A stretch of 9,868 bases of DNA from Flavobacteriia bacterium (GCA_003973375.1 QNYL01000274.1:1-9868), one strand, 5' to 3'. Positions 1 through 9,806 are shown, counted from the stretch's first letter. The notes: generated from the letters alone by a model not told the origin. Numbers and translations: made by a program.

Positions 1-21
1 TTTAATTTAAATTTTTCTCCA

Positions 22-3000
22 TTGGCAACGAAACTTAATAACCAAAGAAAAAACTTCGCATCAACAAAATTTTTTATAGATTATCCTGATTTCCTGGATA
101 TCCAAATCAAATCATTTCAGGATTTCTTTCAGTTAGAAACTAAATCAGATGAGAGAATAGAAGAAGGTTTATTTAAAACCTTTATGGATAATTTTCCTAT
201 TACCGATACAAGAAATAATTTTGTTTTAGAATTTTTAGATTATTTCGTTGACCCACCTCGATATAGCATTCTGGAATGTATAGAAAGAGGGTTAACATAC
301 AGTGTTCCTTTAAAAGCACGTTTAAAACTTTATTGTACCGATCCGGAACATGAGGATTTTGAAACTATTGTTCAGGATGTTTATCTTGGAACTATTCCTT
401 ATATGACCAATAGCGGTACTTTTATTATCAACGGTGCTGAAAGAGTTGTCGTATCACAGTTACACCGGTCTCCCGGTGTATTCTTCGGACAATCATTCCA
501 TGCAAATGGAACCAAGTTGTACTCAGCCAGAGTAATTCCTTTTAAAGGATCCTGGATAGAGTTTGCAACAGATATCAATCAGGTAATGTATGCCTATATT
601 GACAGAAAGAAAAAATTACCGGTAACCACGCTGTTCAGAGCTATAGGTTTTGAAAGAGATAAAGATATTCTTGAGATCTTCGACCTGGCGGAAGAAGTGA
701 AAGTATCAAAAAGCGGACTCAAAAAAGTAATGGGTCGTAAACTTGCAGCCAGAGTACTGAAATCATGGTTTGAAGACTTTGTTGATGAAGATACCGGAGA
801 GGTAATCTCTATTGAAAGAAACGAGATCGTACTCGATAGAGATACTGTACTTGAAAAAGAACATATTGAAGAAATTATTGAATCCAGAGCGAAAACTATA
901 TTACTACATAAAGAAGGTAATGAAACCGGTGATTATGCAATTATTCACAACACCTTGCAAAAAGACCCTACAAACTCAGAAAAAGAGGCTGTAGAGCACA
1001 TATACCGTCAGCTGCGTAATGCTGAACCGCCTGATTATGAAACTGCAAAAGGTGTGATCAATAAATTATTCTTTTCTGATCAACGTTACAATCTTGGAGA
1101 AGTTGGACGTTACAGAATGAATAAAAAATTAGGTCTGGATATTGGTATTGAAGAAAAGGTTTTAACCAAACTCGATATCATTACCATAGTTAAGAACCTG
1201 ATCAATCTGGTAAATTCAAAAGCAGAAGTAGATGATATCGACCACCTGTCTAACCGTCGTGTAAGAACGGTAGGAGAGCAGCTGGCCGGACAATTTGGTG
1301 TTGGTTTAGCCCGTATGGCCAGAACCATCCGTGAAAGAATGAATGTTCGTGATAATGAGGTGTTTACACCTATTGATCTGATCAATGCCAAAACATTATC
1401 TTCAGTGATCAATTCGTTCTTCGGAACCAACCAGCTGTCTCAGTTTATGGATCAGACCAATCCGCTTGCCGAGATTACACACAAACGTAGATTATCAGCC
1501 TTAGGACCTGGAGGTCTTTCCCGTGAAAGAGCCGGTTTCGAGGTGCGTGACGTTCACTTTACACATTACGGTCGACTTTGTCCTATTGAAACACCTGAAG
1601 GGCCAAATATTGGTTTAATCTCTTCTTTATCAGTTTATGCCAAAGTGAACGCCTTAGGATTTATTGAAACTCCTTATCGTAAAGTTGATGACGGGCAGGT
1701 AGATCTCAGTAAAGATCCGATCTATCTGAGTGCTGAAGAAGAGGAAGATATGAAGATCGCCCAGTCTAATCTTGATCTGGATACTGAAGGAAATATCGTA
1801 CTGGAAAAAGTAATTGCCCGTGAAGAGGGGGATTTCCCTATTGTTTCGAGTAAAGAGATCAATTATATGGATGTGGCTCCAAACCAGATCGCATCGATCT
1901 CTGCATCGCTGATTCCTTTCCTTGAGCATGATGATGCGAACCGTGCACTGATGGGATCGAATATGATGCGTCAGGCAGTTCCTTTGATGAAACCTGAATC
2001 TCCAATTGTTGGTACAGGTCTTGAGAGAAGAGTGGCAAAAGACTCACGAATCCTGATCAATGCTGAAGGCGAAGGTGTGGTAACTTATGTAGATTCAGAT
2101 AAGATCCAGATCGAGTATGAAAGAACAGATAATGAAAAGATCGTAAGTTTTGAGGAAGATATCAAAACTTATAATCTGATTAAATTTAGAAAAACAAACC
2201 AGGGAACTACCATTAACCTGCATCCGATTGTTAAAAAAGGAGACAGAGTAAGTAAAGGTAAGGTGCTTTGTGAGGGTTATGCCACACAAAGAGGAGAACT
2301 TGCCTTGGGAAGAAATATGAAAGTGGCGTTTATGCCATGGAAAGGGTATAACTTTGAGGATGCGATCGTGATCTCGGAAAAAGTGGTAAGAGAAGATATC
2401 TTTACCTCTATCCATATCGATGAGTACTCTCTGGAAGTAAGAGATACCAAATTAGGAGCTGAAGAACTTACAGCAGATATTCCAAATGTTAGTGAGGAAG
2501 CTACCAAAGATCTTGATGAGAATGGTATGATCAGGATCGGTGCTGAGATCAAACCCGGTGATATTCTGATTGGTAAGATCACTCCGAAAGGTGAATCAGA
2601 TCCTACTCCGGAAGAAAAACTTTTACGTGCCATCTTCGGTGATAATGCAGGAGATGTGAAAGATGCTTCATTAAAAGCTTCTCCTTCACTGAACGGTGTG
2701 GTTATCGATAAGAAATTATTCAAAAGAACCATTAAAGATAAAGCACAACGTGTAAAAGAAAAAGAAGAACTGGCACGACTTGAAACAGAATTCAGTATCA
2801 AATATGAAAAGTTAAAAGGACGTCTGGTTGAAAAATTATTTACACTGATCAATGGTAAAACATCTCAGGGAGTAAAAAATGACCTGGGTGAGGAGATTCT
2901 TCCAAAAGGAAAGAAATTTACCTTGAAAATGTTGAATTCAGTTTCTGATTTTGAACATTTGACCAAAGGGGTATGGACCACCGATAGTGATCTGAACCAG

Positions 3001-3837
3001 CTTGTAAATCAGTTGATCCACAATTACAAGATCAAATTAAGTGATCTTCAGGGTAATCTGAGAAGACAAAAATTTGCGATCAGTGTTGGTGATGAGCTGC
3101 CAAAAGGAATTTTAAAACTTGCCAAGATCTACGTGGCTAAGAAACGTAAATTAAAAGTAGGGGATAAGATGGCCGGTCGTCACGGTAACAAAGGTATTGT
3201 GGCCAGAATCGTTCGTCAGGAAGATATGCCTTTCCTTGAAGACGGAACTCCGGTTGATATCGTATTGAACCCGCTTGGGGTACCATCGCGTATGAACATC
3301 GGTCAGATCTACGAAACCGTATTGGGTTGGGCAGGTATGAACTTAGGTGAAAAATATGCTACGCCGATCTTTGATGGAGCAACACTTGAAGAAATTACCG
3401 AACTGACTACAAAAGCAGGTGTTCCGGAATTCGGACATACTTATTTGTATGACGGAGGAACCGGAAAACGTTTTGATCAGCCCGCAACTGTTGGTGTGAT
3501 CTATATGATCAAACTGGGTCATATGATCGACGATAAGATGCACGCAAGATCTATCGGACCTTATTCATTAATTACACAACAGCCATTGGGTGGTAAAGCT
3601 CAGTTTGGAGGTCAGCGTTTTGGTGAAATGGAGGTTTGGGCACTTGAAGCCTATGGTGCTTCTGCCACATTGAGAGAGATTCTTACCGTAAAATCGGATG
3701 ATGTTATGGGTAGAGCCAAAACCTATGAAGCAATTGTTAAAGGTGAGGTAATGCCTGAACCGGGTCTGCCGGAATCATTCAACGTACTGATGCACGAACT
3801 GAAAGGTTTAGGGCTTGACGTAAGGTTAGAAGAGTAA
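22..3837 (+). CDS. rpoB: DNA-directed RNA polymerase subunit beta (RpoB)
   Basis: This is the beta subunit of RNA polymerase, which forms one side of the active-site cleft and works with beta', two alpha subunits and omega in the cytoplasm. The product is 1271 residues, a normal length for Bacteroidota. Visible landmarks in order are: an N-terminal protrusion/lobe with RSPGVFF (149-155); the rifampicin region 471-494 (QLSQFMDQ to SAL); [13 protein letters not shown] (521-533); NFEDA (777-781) with E779/D780 near the catalytic centre; a charged, coiled-coil-like stretch about 900-1015, where E. coli has its lineage insert SI2; [12 protein letters not shown] (1047-1058) with substrate-contacting K1049 and K1057; and a C-terminal clamp with [21 protein letters not shown] (1190-1210, broken here only by listing). 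Residues matching E. coli Q513, D516, H526, R529 and S531 are Q474, D477, H487, R490 and S492, so no classic resistance change is seen. The start is read as TTG at 22. No ATG or GTG lies in frame upstream in the window, but the frame stays open to base 1, so an earlier start is not excluded. rpoC follows after 82 bases. Confidence 0.98.
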   Translation: MATKLNNQRKNFASTKFFIDYPDFLDIQIKSFQDFFQLETKSDERIEEGLFKTFMDNFPITDTRNNFVLEFLDYFVDPPRYSILECIERGLTYSVPLKARLKLYCTDPEHEDFETIVQDVYLGTIPYMTNSGTFIINGAERVVVSQLHRSPGVFFGQSFHANGTKLYSARVIPFKGSWIEFATDINQVMYAYIDRKKKLPVTTLFRAIGFERDKDILEIFDLAEEVKVSKSGLKKVMGRKLAARVLKSWFEDFVDEDTGEVISIERNEIVLDRDTVLEKEHIEEIIESRAKTILLHKEGNETGDYAIIHNTLQKDPTNSEKEAVEHIYRQLRNAEPPDYETAKGVINKLFFSDQRYNLGEVGRYRMNKKLGLDIGIEEKVLTKLDIITIVKNLINLVNSKAEVDDIDHLSNRRVRTVGEQLAGQFGVGLARMARTIRERMNVRDNEVFTPIDLINAKTLSSVINSFFGTNQLSQFMDQTNPLAEITHKRRLSALGPGGLSRERAGFEVRDVHFTHYGRLCPIETPEGPNIGLISSLSVYAKVNALGFIETPYRKVDDGQVDLSKDPIYLSAEEEEDMKIAQSNLDLDTEGNIVLEKVIAREEGDFPIVSSKEINYMDVAPNQIASISASLIPFLEHDDANRALMGSNMMRQAVPLMKPESPIVGTGLERRVAKDSRILINAEGEGVVTYVDSDKIQIEYERTDNEKIVSFEEDIKTYNLIKFRKTNQGTTINLHPIVKKGDRVSKGKVLCEGYATQRGELALGRNMKVAFMPWKGYNFEDAIVISEKVVREDIFTSIHIDEYSLEVRDTKLGAEELTADIPNVSEEATKDLDENGMIRIGAEIKPGDILIGKITPKGESDPTPEEKLLRAIFGDNAGDVKDASLKASPSLNGVVIDKKLFKRTIKDKAQRVKEKEELARLETEFSIKYEKLKGRLVEKLFTLINGKTSQGVKNDLGEEILPKGKKFTLKMLNSVSDFEHLTKGVWTTDSDLNQLVNQLIHNYKIKLSDLQGNLRRQKFAISVGDELPKGILKLAKIYVAKKRKLKVGDKMAGRHGNKGIVARIVRQEDMPFLEDGTPVDIVLNPLGVPSRMNIGQIYETVLGWAGMNLGEKYATPIFDGATLEEITELTTKAGVPEFGHTYLYDGGTGKRFDQPATVGVIYMIKLGHMIDDKMHARSIGPYSLITQQPLGGKAQFGGQRFGEMEVWALEAYGASATLREILTVKSDDVMGRAKTYEAIVKGEVMPEPGLPESFNVLMHELKGLGLDVRLEE

Positions 3838-3850
3838 CAAGTATAAAACG

Positions 3851-3876
3851 GGTAAGGTGCTGAAAAGCACTTTACC
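3851..3876 (+). promoter_or_regulatory. Stem-loop between rpoB and rpoC
   Basis: An inverted repeat lies in the 82-base gap between the two polymerase genes. The left arm is ggtaaggtgc (3851-3860), the loop is tgaaaa (3861-3866) and the right arm is gcactttacc (3867-3876). This pairs as a 10-bp stem with one G-U wobble. It begins 13 bases after the rpoB stop codon. The downstream sequence (ttctatataaaattttaa) is AT-rich but has no continuous T run, so this is not a strong intrinsic terminator. It may be an attenuator, a processing or stability element, or a partial terminator that tunes the rpoB to rpoC ratio. The structure is seen directly; the role is inferred. Confidence 0.6.
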
Positions 3877-3919
3877 TTCTATATAAAATTTTAATTTTTA
3901 AATTCTTTCCCATAGTATC

Positions 3920-6900
3920 ATGGCAAGACAAAAAGATAAATACACCGTAAAGAAGTTCAACAAGATCACCATTGGTTTATCATCTCCCGAAACTATTCTG
4001 GAAGCCTCCAGAGGAGAGGTGTTAAAACCGGAGACCATTAATTACCGTACACATAAACCAGAAAGAGATGGTTTGTTTTGTGAGCGTATCTTTGGTCCGG
4101 TAAAAGATTATGAATGTGCCTGCGGTAAATATAAAAGAATCCGTTATAAAGGAATTATTTGTGACCGTTGTGGTGTTGAAGTAACGGAGAAAAAAGTAAG
4201 AAGAGACAGGGTAGGCCATATCAATCTGGTAGTTCCTGTAGCACATATCTGGTATTTCAGATCATTACCCAATAAGATAGGTTATTTGTTAGGATTACCT
4301 TCCAAAAAACTGGATATGATCATTTACTACGAACGTTATGTAGTGATCCAGCCGGGTATTGCAAAAAATATTGAAGGAGAACCTCTTCAAAAAATGGATT
4401 TCCTTACAGAAGAAGAATATCTCGATATTATTGAAACACTTCCTCAGGAAAATCAATATCTTGAAGATTCTGATCCTGACAAATTCATCGCCAAAATGGG
4501 GGCTGAATGTCTAATCGATCTTCTGGCGCGTATTGACCTTGATGAATTGTCTTATCAGTTAAGACACAAAGCTAATACCGAAACTTCCAAGCAGAGAAAA
4601 ATGGAGGCTTTAAAACGTTTGAACGTTGTGGAAGCTTTCCGTGATGCCAATACGAGAAAAGAAAACAAACCGGAATGGATGATCATGAAAGTAGTACCGG
4701 TAATACCACCTGAATTACGTCCTCTGGTGCCTTTGGATGGAGGTAGATTTGCTACTTCGGATCTGAATGATCTCTACAGAAGGGTAATTATCAGAAACAA
4801 TCGTCTGAAAAGACTGATGGAGATCAAAGCTCCTGAAGTGATCCTGAGAAACGAAAAACGTATGCTTCAGGAATCAGTGGATTCATTATTTGACAATACC
4901 CGTAAGTCTTCTGCTGTAAAAACCGAATCTAACCGTCCTTTAAAATCCTTATCAGATTCCTTAAAAGGAAAACAGGGACGTTTCCGTCAGAACTTATTGG
5001 GTAAACGTGTTGATTATTCTGCACGTTCGGTAATTGTTGTTGGTCCGGAATTAAAATTATATGAGTGCGGATTGCCAAAAGATATGGCAGCTGAGCTTTA
5101 CAAACCCTTTATCATCAGGAAACTGATAGAAAGAGGTATTGTAAAAACAGTAAAATCTGCTAAAAAAATTATAGACAGAAGAGAACCGGTGGTTTGGGAT
5201 ATTCTGGAAAATGTATTAAAAGGTCATCCTGTATTACTTAACCGTGCACCAACCTTGCACCGTTTGGGTATTCAGGCCTTCCAGCCAAAACTGATTGAAG
5301 GAAAAGCAATTCAGCTGCACCCATTGGTATGTACTGCGTTTAATGCGGATTTCGATGGTGACCAGATGGCGGTACACTTGCCTTTAGGTCCTGAAGCGAT
5401 CCTCGAAGCCCAGTTACTGATGCTGGCATCACATAATATTTTGAATCCGGCTAACGGATCACCGATCACCGTACCTTCTCAGGACATGGTTTTAGGTTTA
5501 TATTATATGACCAAACTGCGTAAATCCACTCCGGAATACAAAGTAAAAGGAGAAGGAACTACTTTTTATTCTTTGGAGGAAGTAAAAATAGCCTTTAACG
5601 AACAAAAAGTTGATCTGAACGCTGCAATAAAAGTACGTGCAAGAGACCTTGATGAAGAAGGTAATTCAGTGATGAAAATTATTGATACTACAGTTGGTAG
5701 AGTACTGTTTAATGAGGTTGTTCCTAAAGAAGCAGGTTATATCAATGAAGTACTTACCAAAAGGTCATTGCGTGATATCATTGGAAATGTATTAAAAGTA
5801 ACCAATGTACCTGAAACAGGTAAATTCCTTGATGCGATCAAGAATATGGGTTATAAATTTGCATTTCAGGGAGGATTATCATTCAGTCTTGGGGATATCA
5901 TTATTCCTGAGGAAAAATATGATATGATCAAAGAAGCCAATACTCAGGTTGAATCGATCATTTCGAGCTATAACATGGGTATGCTTACCAATAAAGAGCG
6001 TTACAATCAGGTAATTGATGTTTGGAGTTCTACCAATAACAGATTAACCGAGTTGTCTATGAAACGTCTTAGTGAAGACAAACAGGGCTTTAACTCGGTA
6101 TTTATGATGCTTGATTCCGGTGCGAGGGGATCTAAAGAACAAATCCGTCAGTTGACCGGTATGCGTGGATTGATGGCCAAGCCTAAGAAATCTACTGCAG
6201 GTGGAGGTGAGATTATCGAGAACCCAATCCTGTCTAACTTTAAGGAAGGATTATCAATTCTTGAATACTTTATTTCTACGCACGGTGCCCGTAAAGGTCT
6301 TGCGGATACAGCTTTAAAAACAGCAGATGCCGGATATTTAACACGTCGTCTGGTTGATGTGGCTCAGGATGTAATTGTTAATGAAGAAGATTGCGGTACT
6401 TTAAGAGGCCTTGAAGTATTTCCACTGAAGAAAAACGATGAGATTGTTGAAAGTCTTGGAGAAAGAATTTTAGGAAGGGTTTCGTTACATGATGTTTACA
6501 ATCCTGTGGATGATGAGTTATTGGTAAAATCCGGAGAAGTTATCACAGAAGAGATTGCTGAGATCATTAACAATTCACCAATTGAATCTGTTGAAGTACG
6601 GTCAGCATTAACCTGTGAGGCAAAAAGAGGTATCTGTTCAAAATGTTATGGTGTGAACCTGTCTAACAACAAGATGGTTCAGAAAGGAGAAGCGGTTGGT
6701 GTAACTGCGGCACAATCTATTGGTGAACCGGGTACACAGTTAACCCTGAGAACCTTCCACGTAGGAGGTATTGCGGGTAACATTTCAGAAGAAAATAAAA
6801 TGGTTGCAAATTTTGCAGGTAAAATTGCAATTGAAGATCTGAAAACTATAAAAGGAAAAGATACTGAAGGAAATGATGTTGATATCGTTCTGTCAAGAAC

Positions 6901-8215
6901 AACAGAGATCAAGATCATTGATGAAAAAACAGGTATTGCTTTAAGTACAAATAACGTTCCTTACGGTTCGCATATTTTTGTTAAAGACAAGACCAAGATC
7001 AAAAAAGGTGAGGTGATCTGTCAGTGGGATCCATATAATGCTGTGATTGTTTCTGAATCAGGAGGATTTACTGAATTTGAAGATATTGAGGAAGGAGTTA
7101 CTTTCCAGATTGAAATGGATGAGCAGACCGGATTTAAGGAGAAAGTTATTTCTGAATCCAAGAAGAAAAAGATTGCTCCAACCTTATTGATCAAGAATAA
7201 AGCCGGTGAAACACTGCATTCTTACAGTTTACCTGTGGGTGCTCATTTACTGGTTGAAGATGGAGAGGAAATAGAAGCAGGTAAGATCCTTGTTAAGATA
7301 CCACGTAAAACCGGTAAAGCAGGTGATATTACAGGTGGTCTTCCTAGGGTAACTGAATTGTTCGAAGCACGTAATCCGTCTAACCCGGCAGTTGTTTCTG
7401 AAATTGATGGTGTTGTTTCATTTGGTAAGATTAAACGTGGTAACCGTGAGATCATTATCGAATCCAAATTAGGGGATATAAAGAAATACCTGATCAAACT
7501 TTCTAACCAGATCCTGGTTCAAGAAAACGATTTTGTAAGAGCAGGTATGCCTTTATCTGATGGTTCTGTTACACCGGCCGATATTCTGAATATTCAGGGG
7601 CCAGCCAAAGTACAGGAATATCTTGTAAATGAGATTCAGGAAGTTTACCGTTTACAAGGGGTTAAGATCAACGACAAGCACTTTGAAGTGATTGTTCGTC
7701 AGATGATGCGTAAAGTTAGAATAGTTGAAGCAGGAGATACTAATTTCCTTGAAGATCAGCTGATCCATAAAAACGACTTTATTGAGGTCAATGATAATAT
7801 ATACGGATTGAAAGTGGTTGAGGATGCAGGAGATTCTGAAATTCTTAAACCGGGTCAGATCGTAAGCGTTCGTGACCTGCGTGATGAGAATTCAAATCTG
7901 CGTAGAAACGATAAAAAACTGGTTGAGGCCAGAGATGCGATTCCTGCAACAGCAGAACCAATTCTTCAGGGTATTACCAGAGCATCACTTCAAACAAAAT
8001 CATTTATCTCTGCAGCTTCCTTCCAGGAAACTACTAAGGTGCTGAACGAAGCAGCTGTTAGCGGTAAAGAAGATTATCTGAAAGGATTGAAAGAAAATGT
8101 GATTGTTGGTAAACGAATTCCTGCCGGAACCGGTATGAGAGAATACGACAAGATCATTGTGGGAAGTGTTGATGATATTACCATCGATCCGTTATTAGAA
8201 GAAGAGATTATATAA
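3920..8215 (+). CDS. rpoC: DNA-directed RNA polymerase subunit beta' (RpoC)
   Basis: This is the beta' subunit, which carries the catalytic magnesium site of RNA polymerase and clamps DNA and RNA. The product is 1431 residues, full length for the phylum. The N-terminal zinc site has C66, C68, C81 and C84 (CACG ... CDRCG). NADFDGDQ (475-482) supplies the magnesium-binding aspartates D477, D479 and D481. The bridge helix lies about 777-812 (containing [17 protein letters not shown]). The second zinc site uses C825, C899, C906 and C909. The trigger loop includes [20 protein letters not shown] (931-950) with Q940 and H947, matching E. coli Q929 and H936. About 180 residues (roughly 951-1133) are inserted after this helix, where E. 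coli has the SI3 domain; [17 protein letters not shown] (1135-1151) then resumes the conserved core. The ATG at 3920 is preceded by AT-rich sequence without a Shine-Dalgarno, and [10 protein letters not shown] fits the usual N-terminus in related bacteria. It is probably transcribed with rpoB. Confidence 0.98.
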   Translation: MARQKDKYTVKKFNKITIGLSSPETILEASRGEVLKPETINYRTHKPERDGLFCERIFGPVKDYECACGKYKRIRYKGIICDRCGVEVTEKKVRRDRVGHINLVVPVAHIWYFRSLPNKIGYLLGLPSKKLDMIIYYERYVVIQPGIAKNIEGEPLQKMDFLTEEEYLDIIETLPQENQYLEDSDPDKFIAKMGAECLIDLLARIDLDELSYQLRHKANTETSKQRKMEALKRLNVVEAFRDANTRKENKPEWMIMKVVPVIPPELRPLVPLDGGRFATSDLNDLYRRVIIRNNRLKRLMEIKAPEVILRNEKRMLQESVDSLFDNTRKSSAVKTESNRPLKSLSDSLKGKQGRFRQNLLGKRVDYSARSVIVVGPELKLYECGLPKDMAAELYKPFIIRKLIERGIVKTVKSAKKIIDRREPVVWDILENVLKGHPVLLNRAPTLHRLGIQAFQPKLIEGKAIQLHPLVCTAFNADFDGDQMAVHLPLGPEAILEAQLLMLASHNILNPANGSPITVPSQDMVLGLYYMTKLRKSTPEYKVKGEGTTFYSLEEVKIAFNEQKVDLNAAIKVRARDLDEEGNSVMKIIDTTVGRVLFNEVVPKEAGYINEVLTKRSLRDIIGNVLKVTNVPETGKFLDAIKNMGYKFAFQGGLSFSLGDIIIPEEKYDMIKEANTQVESIISSYNMGMLTNKERYNQVIDVWSSTNNRLTELSMKRLSEDKQGFNSVFMMLDSGARGSKEQIRQLTGMRGLMAKPKKSTAGGGEIIENPILSNFKEGLSILEYFISTHGARKGLADTALKTADAGYLTRRLVDVAQDVIVNEEDCGTLRGLEVFPLKKNDEIVESLGERILGRVSLHDVYNPVDDELLVKSGEVITEEIAEIINNSPIESVEVRSALTCEAKRGICSKCYGVNLSNNKMVQKGEAVGVTAAQSIGEPGTQLTLRTFHVGGIAGNISEENKMVANFAGKIAIEDLKTIKGKDTEGNDVDIVLSRTTEIKIIDEKTGIALSTNNVPYGSHIFVKDKTKIKKGEVICQWDPYNAVIVSESGGFTEFEDIEEGVTFQIEMDEQTGFKEKVISESKKKKIAPTLLIKNKAGETLHSYSLPVGAHLLVEDGEEIEAGKILVKIPRKTGKAGDITGGLPRVTELFEARNPSNPAVVSEIDGVVSFGKIKRGNREIIIESKLGDIKKYLIKLSNQILVQENDFVRAGMPLSDGSVTPADILNIQGPAKVQEYLVNEIQEVYRLQGVKINDKHFEVIVRQMMRKVRIVEAGDTNFLEDQLIHKNDFIEVNDNIYGLKVVEDAGDSEILKPGQIVSVRDLRDENSNLRRNDKKLVEARDAIPATAEPILQGITRASLQTKSFISAASFQETTKVLNEAAVSGKEDYLKGLKENVIVGKRIPAGTGMREYDKIIVGSVDDITIDPLLEEEII

Positions 8216-8221
8216 TTTAAA

Positions 8222-8256
8222 GGCCGGAGTTTGTCTCCGGCCATAAATTTCTTTGA
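8222..8256 (+). terminator. GC-rich hairpin after rpoC, possible partial terminator
   Basis: The arms ggccggag (8222-8229) and ctccggcc (8235-8242) form a perfect 8-bp GC-rich stem around a five-base loop (tttgt). It starts 7 bases after the rpoC stop codon. The following tract (ataaatttctttga) is T-rich but interrupted, so termination could be incomplete. The DUF3467 start codon is only 15 bases beyond the stem. The hairpin could therefore end most rpoBC transcripts while letting some continue, or it could mark the 3' end of rpoC mRNA and affect access to the next start codon. Confidence 0.65.
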
Positions 8257-8257
8257 T

Positions 8258-8566
8258 ATGAGTAAAGAAGAGAATAAAAATCAGCTGGATATTCAGCTGG
8301 ATGAAAATATAGCAGAAGGTACTTATTCCAATCTGGCGATCATCAATCATTCTGTTTCTGAATTTATTATTGATTTTATCAATATAATGCCGGGAACGCC
8401 TAAAGCAAAAGTGAAGTCGAGAATAATCCTGACACCACAGCATGCCAAACGACTGATGAAAGCGCTTACTGAGAATGTTCACCGCTTTGAAAAAGCACAC
8501 GGTGAGATCAAAGATTACGATCAGCCCGCTATACCCTTAAACTTCGGGCCTACCGGAGAAGCCTAA
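8258..8566 (+). CDS. DUF3467 family protein
   Basis: This encodes a small, probably cytoplasmic protein of 102 residues with no signal peptide or membrane segment. The sequence matches what I remember of DUF3467 proteins, which are about 100 residues long and often encoded just after rpoC in Bacteroidota. Recognisable blocks are EGTYSNLAIINHSVSEFIID (20-39), the conserved MPGTPKAKVKSRIILTPQHA (44-63), a helix with AKRLMKALTENVHRFEKAHG (63-82) and a C-terminal PLNFGPTG (93-100). The N-terminal 20 residues are charged and less conserved. The start is placed at the ATG at 8258. A longer in-frame reading from the TTG at 8231 is possible on paper, but that codon sits inside the hairpin after rpoC, and the added residues do not fit the family. 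The molecular function is unknown. The link to rpoC suggests, but does not show, a role connected with transcription or growth. Confidence 0.92.
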   Translation: MSKEENKNQLDIQLDENIAEGTYSNLAIINHSVSEFIIDFINIMPGTPKAKVKSRIILTPQHAKRLMKALTENVHRFEKAHGEIKDYDQPAIPLNFGPTGEA

Positions 8567-8573
8567 ATATTAC

Positions 8574-8605
8574 AAAACGTTGAACCCTGTTCAGCGTTTT
8601 TTATT
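8574..8605 (+). terminator. Intrinsic terminator after the DUF3467 gene
   Basis: The left arm aaaacgttgaa (8574-8584), loop ccctg (8585-8589) and right arm ttcagcgtttt (8590-8600) form an 11-bp stem with one U-G wobble. The stem runs into a run of six T residues (8597-8602) followed by att. It starts 7 bases after the DUF3467 stop codon, as expected for an intrinsic terminator closing the rpoBC-DUF3467 unit. It is unusual in ending only 9 bases before the next start codon. The stem is only moderately GC-rich, so some read-through is plausible. Confidence 0.75.
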
Positions 8606-8614
8606 AAAAATATA

Positions 8615-9745
8615 ATGGTTAGCATTAAAGAATTACGTTATCCGCTTTTTTTTGGTGTTCTCGGAGCTTTTTTAGGGCTCTGGTTAAGATATTTCTTTAC
8701 GGGAGGTCAGTTGCCGGTAAGCTTTAAATTTATGCTGCATGCGCATTCGCATTTAATGATGCTGGGATTTATCTTTAATGCCCTGTTGCTTCTGGTCTGG
8801 CAAAATTTCACCTCAGGTTTTGATCTTTTATCCAAAAGATATTTTATTGCCTTGCAGATATTTGTTCTGCTTATGATGATTGCTTTTCTCTATCAGGGTT
8901 ATGGCTTTTATTCGATCTTATTTTCTACTTTTCATCTCTGGACAAGTTATATTCTTTTGATCAGGCTGTGGAAACGTCTGGAAGGAAACAGGAAATTATT
9001 ATTTATGATCAAAGCAGGGATCATCTTTCATTTCCTCTCATCCCTCGGGCCCTATGCGCTTGGTCCCTTATCAGTTATGGGATTGAAAGCATCTCCGTGG
9101 TATCAGCAGGCCGTGTTTTTCTATCTTCATTTTCAATTCTTTGGAATCTATTTTGTATGGTTGCAGGCCTTGTTCTTCAAGAAAACAAATATTATTCCCG
9201 AGTTAAAATTTATTAAGATCATTGTAGTTTCACTGGCTTTGTTATATGTTCATTCACTCGATTTTAGTTTTGACCATCCTGCTTTAAATTTTATTGGAGG
9301 TTTAACATCTACCTTGTTGTTTGTAGTCTATATTACATTTTACAATAGGTTTAAGGAACAATCTTTTCAGTACAGATTCTTTTATTTTATTCTTTTAACG
9401 GTCTTTGCCCTGAATATCTTAGGCTCTTTTCCGTATTTTTCCGACCTTGTTGTACAGCACAGGATGATTTTAATAGCCTGGCTTCACTTTTTATTTTTAG
9501 GGGTCTTTGCACCCTTTATCTGGATGATGAGATCGATCAGACTTAACGGAAAGTATTTTATCTTTTATGCCATCTTTTTTATTCTTACTGAGTTTTTACT
9601 GATCTATGCTTCTTTTTATACCGGAATCTTTGGAATTTCAGTTATGAAAGTTTTGTTTTACACTTACCTGGGAGTATTTATTGGTTTTCTCACAATACAT
9701 TCTGTGATCTATCTGAGATTTAGGAAACCTCTGCTAAAAGCATAA
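8615..9745 (+). CDS. Histidine-rich 12-TM membrane protein, possibly heme-copper oxidase subunit I-like
   Basis: This is an integral inner-membrane protein of 376 residues. Reading hydrophobicity by eye gives about 12 membrane segments, near 9-29, 40-62, 74-93, 97-116, 128-150, 164-186, 198-214, 222-243, 253-272, 282-304, 312-333 and 343-366. It has eleven histidines, mostly in or at the edges of these segments. The clearest motif is LHAHSHLMMLGF (41-52; H42, H44, H46) at the start of helix 2. H172 lies in helix 6 (FFYLHFQFFG), and H282 and H291 lie in helix 10. Twelve helices with histidines in helices 2, 6 and 10 recall heme-copper oxidase subunit I. HAHxxLxGF also recalls NnrS proteins. 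However, I see no helix-7 His-His pair and no clear copper-site motif, so an active oxidase is unlikely. I recall uncharacterised Bacteroidota proteins with similar HAHSH and LHFQ blocks. Heme binding is inference. The ATG at 8615 has an A-rich leader and no Shine-Dalgarno. Confidence 0.93.
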   Translation: MVSIKELRYPLFFGVLGAFLGLWLRYFFTGGQLPVSFKFMLHAHSHLMMLGFIFNALLLLVWQNFTSGFDLLSKRYFIALQIFVLLMMIAFLYQGYGFYSILFSTFHLWTSYILLIRLWKRLEGNRKLLFMIKAGIIFHFLSSLGPYALGPLSVMGLKASPWYQQAVFFYLHFQFFGIYFVWLQALFFKKTNIIPELKFIKIIVVSLALLYVHSLDFSFDHPALNFIGGLTSTLLFVVYITFYNRFKEQSFQYRFFYFILLTVFALNILGSFPYFSDLVVQHRMILIAWLHFLFLGVFAPFIWMMRSIRLNGKYFIFYAIFFILTEFLLIYASFYTGIFGISVMKVLFYTYLGVFIGFLTIHSVIYLRFRKPLLKA

Positions 9746-9806
9746 TCTTTTATTAACATTCCTGTTGATCATATTCTATATTTTAGCGCATTTAATTATA
9801 TGAGTG

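Noticed and set aside
2277..2852. Long minus-strand open frame of 191 codons inside rpoB
   Set aside because: It lies wholly opposite a conserved part of rpoB. Its serine- and phenylalanine-rich composition is what the reverse complement of that coding sequence gives. No recognisable domain.
8246..8258. Possible promoter -7 element (tttctttg) just before the DUF3467 start
   Set aside because: It lacks the TA of TAnnTTTG and would start transcription at or within the start codon; the tract is better explained as the T-rich tail of the hairpin.
8282..8303. Short direct repeat cagctggat (two copies 12 bases apart)
   Set aside because: It encodes QLDIQLDE in the charged N-terminus of the DUF3467 protein. 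Two copies in coding sequence are most simply explained by local amino acid repetition.
8195..8500. Minus-strand open frame opposite the end of rpoC and the DUF3467 gene
   Set aside because: It overlaps two well-supported genes and their hairpin, and its translation has no coherent family features.
8968..9216. Plus-strand open frame of 82 codons inside the membrane protein gene
   Set aside because: It is a shifted frame within the membrane protein gene and has no recognisable domain of its own.
9753..9786. Possible Bacteroidota promoter (TATTTTAG at 9779-9786, close to TAnnTTTG) before the final partial gene
   Set aside because: The -7 element has one mismatch. The only TTG nearby (9765-9767) is about 11 bases away instead of about 19-20. 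AT-rich sequence gives such matches by chance.
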